Source of the DNA: Haliclona indistincta
Taxonomy: Eukaryota; Porifera; Demospongiae; Haplosclerida; Chalinidae
Assembly: GCA_964017065.1 (NCBI GenBank)
Contig: OZ024783.1
Location: 11,726,313 to 11,790,312 of the forward strand
Length of the DNA: 64,000 nt
Reading direction: 5' to 3'
The notes under the pieces were generated by a model. That model saw only the letters and a program-made list of their open reading frames with translations. It was not told the origin of the DNA and did not search any database. This document shows, piece by piece, positions 54,001 through 64,000 of the stretch (positions within the stretch are counted from its first letter, which is position 1; each line of letters starts with the position of its first letter). A program made the translations under genes and the position numbers.

Positions 54001-57000
54001 ATGGTCACTTCGACATAGCCAAATACCTCATCACTGAAATGAAGTGCAATCCTAGTTGTTTGGGCGGTCTAGGTCAAATACCACTTCATAAGGCTTGTCG
54101 AAAGGGTAGTATGGATCTTGTTGAGTATCTTATCTCTGAACATGGTTGTGACGTTTCGTTACCAGACAATAATTGTAACCTGCCAATACACATTGCTTGT
54201 CTTCATGGTCACTTCGACATAGCCAAATACCTCATCACTGAAATGAAGTGCAATCCTAGTTGTTTGGGCTGTCTAGGTCAAACACCACTTCATAAGGCTT
54301 GTCGAAAGGGTAATATGGATCTTGTTGAGTATCTTATCTCTGAACATGGTTGTGACGTATCGTTACCAGACAATAATTGTAACCTGCCAATTCACATTGC
54401 TTGTCTTCATGGTCACTGCGACATAGTCAAATACCTCATCACTAAAATGAATTGTAATCCTAGTTGTTTGGGCTTTCTAGGTCAAACACCACTTCATAAG
54501 GCTTGTCGAAAGGGTAGTATGCATCTTGTAGTCTATCTTATCTCTGAACATGGTTGCAACCCATCATTACCAGACAATAATTGTGACCTGCCAATACACA
54601 TTGCTTGTCTTTATGGTCACTTCGACATAGTTAAGTACCTTATCTCTGAAATGAACTGTAGCACTAGTTCCCGTGGGTTTCAAGGTCGTACACCACTTCA
54701 TAAGGCTTGTCAAAAGGGTAGTATGGATCTTGTTGAGTATCTTATCTCTGAACATGATTGCAACTCATCATTACCAGACAATAATTGTGACCTGCCAATA
54801 CACATTGCTTGTCTTTATGGTCACTTCGACATAGTTAAGTACCTCATCACTGAACTGAACTGTGATCCTAGTTGTTTGGGCTTTCTAGGTCAAACACCAC
54901 TTCATAAGGCTTGTCGAAAGGGTAGTATGGACCTTGTTGAGTATCTTATCACTGAACATGGTTGTGACCCATCGTTACCAGACAATAATTGTAACCTGCC
55001 AATACACATTGCTTGTCTTAATGGTCACTTCGACATAGTCAAATACCTCATCACTGAAATGAAGTGCAATCCTAGTTGTTTGGGGTTTCGAGGTCGAACA
55101 CTTCTTCATGATGCTTGTCATAAAGGTAATTTGGAACTTGTTCAGTATCTAATCATAGAACAAGGTATTAGTCCAGCTGTTTTAGATGAATTTCTCATGA
55201 CACCTTTGCACGTTGCTTGTATGGATGGCCATTTATCTATTGTTCAGTGGCTTTTGCAAGATAGACGAACAAATGCTTTTGGTGTAGGCAAGTATGGTCG
55301 TACTCCAGTTCACTTTGCTGAGCTCAGTAATAGCAGTTATGAATTGTTGAAATTGTTTAGGCCACTTTTACGGTCCCGAGAAGACTATCCTATTCATACA
55401 TTCACTAAAGCTGTTCTTACCGGAAGCAGTAGAGCTGGAAAAAGCTCTCTTGCCAGAGTGATTATAGATCAAGCTACTGATAATTCTTTTGGTCATTCTT
55501 TTAAGAAATCTTATCTTAGTAACAATGTACCTGAAAATACCTCCTTTGTGAGGAGGGAAGTGCCTTTGAGTATATATTCTAATGAGGATGTGAAATTGAT
55601 CTTTAGTCCATATCATGATGACAATGAGAATGAAGTTAATTTTTGTCATGTTAATGAAGATAAGCAAGTAACTGAAATGGATACCTTGACTGCTGGTATA
55701 GATTCATGTGTCATTAAGAGTGAGACTATTGGCAACATGGTACTGTATGACTTGGCTGGTCAATCTGAATACTACTTTAGTCAAAGTGTTATTATGGAGA
55801 CTGTGTTACAGAAGACACCAGCCATCTTTATCAACCTTGTTGACCTTAGCAAGAGTGAAGATGCAATAACTCAAGATATCCATCACTGGCTCACTTTCAT
55901 TGAAAATGCTACATTTAAAACACAAGAAAAGTCATGTATTGTCATAGTTGGCAGTCACACTGATCTTCTTGATAAACATCAGTTGAAAGAAAGAGCCAGA
56001 TTAGTGAAAGATCTTATTGACAGGAGAGTGAAGAAACAAAAATACGTAGGGTTTGTAGGAATGGATTGCCGTGCAGTAAATGCTGACATTACCGACAAGT
56101 TATTTCCTCTTCTATTCAATTGTCACAGTACTATATCTGCTTATTCTCAACCAGTGAGTGTCTACTGCCACATTTTGTATGCATTTCTTCAAACAAAACT
56201 TGATAAACCAGCTTGTCAGTTACAGGGTCTTGTCTCTGTTCTTAATGCTGAAGAGGAGTCACTTGTACCTTCGACTATACCTATCCTCAGTGAATTGTTG
56301 GAAGACCTGAGTGGTAAAGGTGTTATTATCTACCTGAAGAATGAGCAGTGTCTAGAGAAGAGCTGGGTGGTAGTAAAGAGAGAGATCATTTTAAAAGATG
56401 TAAATGGAGAACTATTTAAACCAAAGTATTTCCGTGGGTATCATCCAATTGCCAGCAGTACTGGTATAATCCGTATGTCATCTCTTTCAGGGCTGTTTCC
56501 TCGGTATGATCCCAATATGCTTGTAGAACTAATTGTCAGGCTTGAGTTCTGCCATCCAGTAAATTTGTCTGGAATCTTAACTAACCTCCAACCAACAAGT
56601 GCTCCCATGGAAAATTCAACAGATATATTTCTTTTCTTTCCATCTCTGTTAATTGCCAAGCGACCACCAATCGTTGTTAGTGATGATTATTCTCAACTGG
56701 TTGGTTTTGGATGGTGTCTGGGTTGTATGGACTATGAGTATCAATTTCTCACTAGCCGATTTCTTCATGTTCTTCTTCTTCGTCTGGCCTACAGCTTTCC
56801 TCTGCCTAGTAGGAAGTACTCGAAAGGTCACAATCTTTATGGTCTTGAGCAGTTATGTACTGTGTGGACAAACGGCATTTTGTGGAATGATAGTAATGGT
56901 ATCAAAACGGTAGTAGAGGTTATTCAGCAAAATCGTTGGGTGGTAGTATCAATGTATCACAAGAAGGATACTGCATGCAAACCAGTGGAGTACAGCAAGC

Positions 57001-58216
57001 ATCGCAGTGCTGTGATCAGGCTGATTCTAGAACTTCAAAAGGAACTGGCTCCAGACTTAGACACATTTGAGTGTCTGATCTCACCCTCTTTACTTCAACA
57101 GTCTCCACCAGAACATCTTCCTGAGTCAGACCTTTTCACCATTACAGATGTTGCTAGCTCGATGCTTTGCCGCAAATCATGTATTCTCAGCTGCAAGGAT
57201 GGTAACAATCAGCTGTCTACTGAGCAAGCTCTGTTCTTTGAGCCATATCATCTTTTAAGTCCTTCCTCTGTGTGTGAGCTAATGAACAGCAGCAAGAGTG
57301 ACCAGTCAGTCTCCTTTGTCCTCCTTAATGAAGTGAGGCAATGCTGCCAGCAGCCTCAGCTGGAATCACAGAGCCACAATAGTTTGAAAAATCATTTGGA
57401 CAGAATGAGCATCTTCGTAGGAAGAAATCCACTAGTGAGTGAATGTGTACTTTGTAGGCTTGTGATTAACTATTGATACAGGAAGTGGCTGAACTAGACC
57501 CAGATACTATAATCAGAGAAAATGCATCACAGGGTACAAGAGGTGTGTGTATGTAAGAAGCAACAATCCATTTTATTATCATCTTATTCCTATTTATAGA
57601 GCAACCAGTATCATGTTATAACTTATCACAAGTACCTGATGGCACATTAGGTGATTTATGACGAATGATAATTTCTGTATTACTAACCTCTATCATTACA
57701 GATGACTCTCACCTATCAGTGTTAGTAGCTGCACTAAGTTCTGTGCATCAGTGGTTCCCTCTTGGAATCCATCTTGGTTTAAGTTACCCCACTTTAAAGA
57801 CTATTGAACAAAATGAGAGGGGACAAGTGGAGATGTGCAGGATAGAAATGTTAGATGTATGGCTGAAGGGTCCTGAAGAGAAACGTAGTAAATACTACCT
57901 TCAGTTAGCTCTGCAACAACTGTCTCCTGAGGAACATCAAGTAATCATACACATACACAGCATGCTAACAACTACAGTACTGCATGTGGAGAAATTTAAT
58001 ATGCTTCACTGTAAAAAAATGATATATACATTTTGGTTCTAGTCCAGCACTAAGAGAATTGTTGTGAAACTGGTTTGGCTTGTATGGAAAACAAGGAATT
58101 TTGAACTGACATGCACCTGCATCATGTTTGTGAACTCATCTTTTGTTATTTTGCAGGTCACAGATAATCAGGTAGCAATACTTCAGACAAGAAAGCGACC
58201 CTTCTCATTACGTTAA
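51057..58216 (+). CDS. Ankyrin-ROC-COR-Death protein, copy 2 (2259 aa)
   Basis: Five exons in phase, with the same splice sites as copy 1: 51057-57434, 57482-57533, 57600-57650, 57702-57940, 58157-58216. The acceptor CGCTACAG lies 13 bases before the ATG, as in copy 1. About 41 ankyrin repeats fill residues about 55-1430. P-loop GSSRAGKSS begins at 1456, DLAGQ at 1565, then SHTD, a COR-like region with SWVVVKREIILKDVNG, and a Death domain at about 2161-2241 (EMLDVWLKG), ending TRKRPFSLR. The non-repeat parts are very close to copy 1; the P-loop to G3 linker is the most changed, with a shorter acidic stretch. No lesion is seen. Function, as for copy 1, is inferred: a repeat sensor coupled to a GTPase switch and Death-domain output. 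Confidence 0.88.
51435..55106 (+). repeat. Tandem array of 18 modules of 204 bp (36 ankyrin repeats)
   Basis: The distance between equivalent histidine codons (51435 and 55107) is 3672 bases, exactly 18 x 204, without indels. Module variants differ from copy 1 (for example SEHGCDASLPDN, CLHGHFDIVKYL, CLGCLGQTPLHKACRKG). Variation is again concentrated after CLG (FLGQ, CLGQ, GLGQ, SLGR) and in the loops. Confidence 0.93.
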
Positions 58217-59157
58217 AATCAGTTGAATCAGTGAGTGTAGTAGACTATATTACCTAGGTATTCAATCTCAATTTCTTTCTGCAGGTGAAATAATAATTGA
58301 AAATCACTTAATTTTTTCCGGCCCTTGAAAACCTATTCCACATCTTAATTCTTAATTTGCCTTTGGTCTCTTGTCTAACCAAGAGTTGTATTCTTTAAAC
58401 CAGATTCTAACCGCTCCTTTCTTTCTATCTCTTTGTCTTTGATCCTCCTGTCTAATTTGGGATCAAAATAATTTAATAAATATTATTATTGTATACCATC
58501 AACCTTGTTTCCTTGGCTCTTCTCATCCACCCACTCCTTCCCCTGACGTGTTTTCTGATAAAGTCATGCACTGGATCTCTAACTAAACTCTTCAATTTTC
58601 TGTTACAAGATTCATATCTTCTTTGGATGGATAAGATCAAAAATAAATTGGGAAACAACTTTTCTTATGCTCGCTATCTAAACACTCCTTTCCTTCTTTC
58701 TTTACTCTTGATCCTTCCTGTCTAATTGTGGATCAAAATAATTTAATATCTAATCGAGTCATCAGTCATGTACCATCATACTCCTGCACAAGACATCTTG
58801 TCTAATTGTAGGATCGAACTAGAAATCATGACTATATTGAGAGTTGAATTCAAACAAATGTTTTGCCTAGCTTTCTATAAGTGAGATCATTCGTTTTTCT
58901 TCATCCTTTTTGTAATCAGGTATTGCTAAACACAATTCACCTTTTTTTCCCTTTTACTAAAAATAGATTCTATGCTTGTTATGGACAACACAACTGTGGT
59001 TTTTCATGAATTATTAGCTTTTTATTATTTTTGTACAGCTTAGTATATAAAAATATTCGAAGTCAACAAAACAGTTTTGTAGTTAAAAAGCCAACTTCCT
59101 GTAATGATAGCGCTGTGGTAATAAAGGCTGCAGTGAGGCTTAGCTAACTCGCTCATA
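58217..59157. other. Intergenic region between ankyrin gene 2 and Frizzled-like copy 3
   Basis: Matches 18.01-18.98 kb and then 22.20-22.27 kb; the 3.2 kb specific to unit 1 is absent, so this is probably the ancestral arrangement. No gene seen. Confidence 0.5.
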
Positions 59158-61759
59158 ATGTCAGCGGAGAAGAGATGAAAGATTCTTGAGTATGTCTGCT
59201 TGTCTTGTTCTATCACTATTGTCATAGTGCTGTTTGGTTTACCGATAATGCTATTCTTTGTACAAGTGAGTAGTAAGTAATACACTGTGTCATTTTAATA
59301 GTTAAGTTACTGAATAACCAACAGTTAGCCCTTTTTTCTGAATCCAGTAATGTGACCAACATTACAAATACGGTAAGACAATACTTTTAAGTGTACCTTT
59401 GAAATAGAATCTTCAGTCAGATATTGAGTTGTGTACATACCCGCTCATTCGAGCACCACTTCAATGCACTGCTACTGTTTATGATGGAGAGTTGTGTAAA
59501 GAACAGCTTCAAGCAGCTCAGTTGTGTAGTGATATAGCCTTCTCAACACCAGTGTATGTGAACGCAACAATCAAGAACACAACAGCACTACAATCAGCCT
59601 TTGGTAAGATTTGGTAAAATAATACTTTACCAGTACTTATGTACTAATGCAATTGCAGAAAGTGATCTTCTATCTCAGGGTTGTGAGGATGCCTTACGAT
59701 ACTTCCTATGTCAGTATACATTTCCTCTCTGTGATAAAGCTAGTGGATATTTGTATCAGTCATCACAAGAACACTGCGTACATGTCCGTGAGGAAGTGTG
59801 TTCAGTTGAGTGGAATAGACTGAATGCAAGTGGGTTGGGTCATTTGTTACCTAACTGTGAAAACGGTAATAGACATAAAACAGATGTGAACACGGTAGCT
59901 CTAGCCAGAAAAATTATTCCACCAGAGTTTTCTTGAAGACACTTGTAGGAGCGCTGAAACTTTGATGAATAACTAAAAAGTATTTTTCTGGCTAAAGATA
60001 GTTATCATGTTCACAACAGAATTATACAAATTATTGTGTATTTCTACAGTAGTTGGTATAAACAATATCTGTTCTCAGTAGTTGAGGCACTATTGACCGA
60101 TGCTGTTGACACTAATGTGTCTTGATAGTTTCATCAATATCAACAACACGTGCCAGCCTCGCTGTGACAGCTGGAGACAGTATCAAACAGTCTTTGTCGC
60201 CATAGAAGTGATGTCCAGATACGTTTGTGGGATATGTGGAGTGGTTGGTGGCTCAACAATACTAGTGATTTCTATAATACGATATGATCAAATGTAAGAA
60301 CTAAATCTTGATGTGCATGACTGTACAAACTCATTGTTTTTCAGGTTCACTTTTCCATCAGTGCTACTTGTTTACAAAACCATTGGTCTTCTATTATTGA
60401 GTACGGTACAACATATTGATTGTTCTGTAACCAGTTTTTGCACTTGTGCAGCAAGCTCTGTTTTGGTTGCTGAGGCAGGATCAACTACATTGCTGTGTAG
60501 CTCAGTGACTGTCATGGAGAGCATAACAAACCCATCCTTGCTCTGTACAATTTCAGGTTAGACTTTCTCTATAATATAACGTTTTTTAATATTATTATTG
60601 AATTTTAGGAGCTGTGCTACATTACTGTCTTGTCAGCATGACACTGTTCTCATTCTTTCATATCTTGATGATCTTTTACAAAGTTGTTTTTCCTTTGTAT
60701 GCCTTTGCATATCGCAAAAAAGAGAAGTATCTTCATCCTCCAATGGCGATACTAGGTAACTATCATTTGACAATTCTATGTGCTGGTGCAACAAACTGTA
60801 CAATTATATCTATTGAGCCTGAGGAGTTCAATCCTGCTAAGTGTTCAACCTGTGTGCGCAGCATGCAAGATACAAATGCTTTAAGTATTCTTTGTTTGAA
60901 GACTGGTGTCTTATTATTCAGTAACCGTCTTCTCCTTTAGGATTTGTACTTCCTCTTCCGGCAGTCATTGCTGCTCTAGCAAATGATGATTTAAAGTACA
61001 TTGTGAGTACATTCCCACCATCAATTTGTGTCACACAAAGTCGAGATTTGTTCTTCTACTCAATATTTCTTACCCTTGATGTCCTCCTGGCTACTATCAC
61101 ATGTTTAATTATCACTGTGGTTTGGTCATTACGTAAGGTAAGCACAATTTTTACGACTACAAGCAACCATGACTACGGTGAAATGCTAAAAAAATATATG
61201 TCTTACTTTAGACACAAATGCAGCACAAATGCAAAGATTAAATACCTGCATGCAAGACTTGCTTGTAATATTTATGGCTGCATATGTTTCATTACAGAAT
61301 CAAAGAAAGCAAGAGAGGGCTGACTTGCTTAGTACAGCAGAGAAGAAATTGCTATTCGTCCTCAGTTACTACCTCGTGTTTGGAGTAATAATGCTCATCT
61401 ACTTTGTCACCTTTGCAGCTCGTGGTGAAGGTGCCAATGCTGCTGCAGATGAATACTTTGCTTGTGAAGCTCCTGGACATGTGCCGGGAAAATGTGACAG
61501 AGAACTAGAAGATGTGTTTGACTACTTCAGTGGTTACTGGTGGTTAGCAAGTGTGTCGTTTTTGCTTGCTGGGTTGGTTCCAATGGTATTTCTGACTTTT
61601 GTTCTGGATGTCAAGTCGATTCGCAAGAAAATTTCAACCTTTCGTTCTTTCTGTCATAAACTCAAGTTGAAAGTCAAACAAGATCAAACGAGTATACCAT
61701 TGGCAAAGCGAAATGAAAAGCAACCTCCTATCCCCCACTACCAGAGTGATCAACAATAG
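59158..61759 (+). pseudogene. Frizzled-like receptor, copy 3, two lesions
   Basis: Exons: 59158-59265, 59325-59372, 59417-59603, 59659-59865, 60082-60293, 60345-60556, 60609-60755, 60941-61137, 61298-61759. The cysteine-rich domain (exons 3-4) has ten cysteines; hydrophobic segments include GICGVVGGSTILVIS, LLVYKTIGLLLLSTV, FFHILMIFYKVVF, LLATITCLIITVVW, LLFVLSYYLVFGVIMLIYF and WWLASVSFLLAGLVPMVFL. Lesion 1: codon 7 of the signal-anchor exon is TGA (AGATGA for AGACGA); the in-frame ATG at 59248 could bypass it. Lesion 2: five bases are missing near 60,117 (AATGTGTCTTGA against AATGTGACATGTCTTGA), which stops the frame just before the first transmembrane helix. All other exons are open and phased. 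No KTxxxW motif follows the last helix, so canonical Dishevelled coupling is not expected. Confidence 0.75.
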
Positions 61760-62341
61760 CTTGTATAGCATCAGTATCATGACAATAGTTTGTATCATGC
61801 ATAGTTTTTCTTTTTTATAATAATTTGCAATAGCAGGGAAACACAATAGCCAGTAACGCTAATTTTAAGTGAACCCTAAAGATAAAGTTAAACTAAAAAG
61901 TACAAGAAGATAAGAGTAACTTAAAAGAAGAGAGAGTAGAACATTCCTTAAGTATTTACACAAGATATATACTTTTCATTATACTTAAGCAGTGTGAATT
62001 AGTTCAGCAATGGGTAGGAAGTGAACGATAATGAAATACTGACACTATGAAGCACATAAGGTGCAGATGCCTCGGTGGAATGACACTATATCCACAAACA
62101 CAACTATCCACCATTCCACAAACACAGCAACTATGTACAGGGGACTATGTACAGGGGAGGCCTAGCTTCACAGCTGCAAGAATACTGTCACTGATCAGCG
62201 TTAGACTACTTTGCAAGTGATCAGTGATTGATACATAGCTCGCGGGGGACGTCATGCGGACGAATAGTGCGACACCACGTGGTGTCGCACCACGTGGTGT
62301 CGTGGATAAAACGTATTATCGTCAGTATTATTACAAATGCC
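61760..62341 (+). promoter_or_regulatory. Intergenic region and promoter of BUD13 copy 4
   Basis: Matches 34.53-35.10 kb. The promoter block lies at about 62,237-62,305: CTCGCGGGGGACGTCAT, GACACCACGTGGTGTCG from 62271 and CACCACGTGGTGTCGTGG from about 62,289. Confidence 0.55.
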
Positions 62342-64000
62342 ATGTCTGCCGACTACTTGAAGAAGTACCTGTCCAAAGAAGAGAGAACCGATGGAAAGAG
62401 TAAGAAAGGGAAGAAGAAGAAAGTTAAGAAACGCTCTAACTTAGTTATTTTGGACGACGACGTTGATTGGAAGGAGCTCGTGCCTCAACCAGGAGAAATT
62501 TCAGATGACCAACCAGAAGAACACCCAGGTAAGAAGCCCGCGTAAGTGCATGCATTACGTGATTTCACTCTTTTGCTTTATCTAGAGTATGCACCCTCTG
62601 TGGCTGGCGCCAGAGAAGAGACACGAGAAGAAGAGAGAAAGATGAAATGGAAGACAGCGTTTCAGGAAGATTGTTTCTCACCAGCCCCTTCTGATATTAG
62701 TCTTCCTCGTAGACAGAAGCGGCAACGACATGACTCGCCTGATCTACAACCAATATTTAGTCCACCGCGTAGACAGCAGAAAAGACACGATTCACCTGAA
62801 GTAGGAGACCTTGGCCCTCCTCGTAGACAGCGCAAGAGGCATGACTCACCAGAAACTCAATCTCCAGACCTCAGCCCACCTCGACGTACAAGACACGATT
62901 CACCCGATCTTTCACCACCAAGACAGTCCAGCACTCTTCACTCAAATGGTGCATCTCCTGACCTTAGTCCTCCTCGCAGACAAAGACATGATTCCTCAGG
63001 TTCAGATCTTAGCCCTCCAAGAAGAGGCTCAAAGAAGCCAAACCGAGATCTCAGCCCCCCTAGGAGAAAAAAGCGACCAGACAGTGTGAGACAGCGGACC
63101 AGCTCACCAGAAATTTTGGAGGCACGGAGAGAAAGAGAAAAGTTCTTTAAAGAAATGGACTCAGAAATTTCAGGCAGAAACGCAGAGACTGTATATCGGA
63201 AAGATGGAGTGAAGCTAGACCCGAGATTGGAGAGAATACGGAAGAGAAAAGAGGAGATGAAGAAAATGGAGGAAGACGAGCGGTTCATGCAGTGGGGAAG
63301 AGGGTGAGCTAATAATTATGTAGATTCGGTGTAGACTTATAGAAAGCTTATCCGACTCTCAAACCATGCTTCAGTTCAGGGCCTGCATCTTCTGTAAATC
63401 TGTGTTTTTACTACATGTACCCACTGATCATTGGTGTATGATCAAGTACTCTAAGTACACTGCCTATTGTAGTTAGAACAGTCCAGAAGCCTTGCTATAT
63501 TAACAGATCCCAATTTGATGTGTACTAGCTGGTGTGTGGTTCATGGTTTTAATTGTGGTTCACATTTAATTTTTGTCGCAAAGATGGTTAACAATACACA
63601 GTATTCTGTTTGCAATTTTGCTATCAGTGCTGACATAATCTAATTGACAGATTTTTGATTACTCTTGTTATAGAATGGCTCAGGTCAAGTCAGCTCAAGA
63701 GAAATTAAAAGATGATAAATACGAGATGACTAAACCACTCGCTCGGTCACGAGAAGATCAAGATTTGGAAAGATTATTGAAGGAGAGAGATAGAGATGGT
63801 GATCCCATGCTAGCCTTCATCAAGAAGAAAAAGAAGAGACAACTGGAGCTATCAGGAAAGAAAGGTGACCATCATAACATTTATTAATTTTTCGGTTTCA
63901 TGAACTGTACTGGCTAACACATGTATCAGGAGCACATAATGGGAAGGAGCGTTCGACTCTGTATCTGCCCTTAGTAATCAAAAACTAAAGACCACTGCTG
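62342..64000 (+). CDS. BUD13: BUD13 homologue, copy 4, runs off the window
   Basis: Exons 62342-62528, 62586-63303 and 63674-63864 join in phase; the last coding exon ([13 protein letters not shown] part) lies beyond the edge. The start MSADYLKKYLSKEERTDGKS is the most family-like N terminus of the four copies, matching the KAEYLKRYLS-type start of animal BUD13. [11 protein letters not shown], the RHDSP repeats, [16 protein letters not shown] and [20 protein letters not shown] are present. No lesion is visible, so this may be the parental or main functional copy; that is inference. Confidence 0.85.
63926..64000. mobile_element. MITE in BUD13 intron 3 (copy 4), cut by the window edge
   Basis: Starts TCAGGAGCACATAATGGG as in the other three copies. 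Confidence 0.6.

Overview
The window is animal nuclear DNA: AT-rich, with many short GT-AG introns, large ankyrin arrays and dense small inverted-repeat transposons. I recognise an ankyrin-ROC-COR-Death protein (twice), a Frizzled-type seven-helix receptor (three times), the spliceosomal RES-complex protein BUD13 (four times) and a secreted domain family common in sponges and cnidarians. This mix, the small introns and the gene density suggest a sponge, most likely a demosponge. That assignment is inference; nothing in the window proves it.

The layout is a repeated cassette in the order ankyrin-ROC-COR-Death gene, Frizzled-like gene, BUD13, secreted-domain fragments, all on the + strand. Unit 1 spans about 1-31.4 kb: flank with a 2.3-kb foldback element, giant ankyrin gene 4.3-18.0 kb, a 2.2-kb TIR transposon, Frizzled copy 1 at 22.3-26.0 kb, BUD13 copy 1 at 27.2-29.7 kb, secreted fragment to 31.3 kb. 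Unit 2 (31.7-39.9 kb) repeats Frizzled, BUD13 and secreted parts without an ankyrin gene. Unit 3 (40.1-44.3 kb) has only a 5'-truncated BUD13 plus secreted fragments and an orphan acidic exon. A 44.3-47.4 kb stretch holds mobile elements. Unit 4 starts again with the ankyrin flank (47.4-51.0 kb), a second ankyrin gene (51.1-58.2 kb), Frizzled copy 3 (59.2-61.8 kb) and BUD13 copy 4 (62.3 kb to the window edge).

Both ankyrin genes are intact over five exons: 4446 and 2259 codons. The first array is exactly 50 tandem 204-bp modules (two ankyrin repeats each), the second exactly 18; the first also contains an internal duplication with an 18-module offset. The architecture (long repeat sensor, ROC-COR GTPase switch, C-terminal Death domain) resembles DAPK1 without its kinase and is analogous to NLR-type receptors. 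It is the best candidate here for an undescribed recognition or signalling system. BUD13 copies 1 and 4 read open, copy 2 has a frameshift and copy 3 has lost its 5' half. All three Frizzled-like copies carry lesions, different in each. The secreted-domain copies are mostly fragments.

Mobile elements sit at dated positions because sister units provide empty sites: a Mutator-like MITE with 9-bp target duplication, a TTAA-flanked foldback, a pogo/Tigger-like MITE older than the duplications, a MITE inside a coding exon, and two pieces of one transposon-associated protein family.
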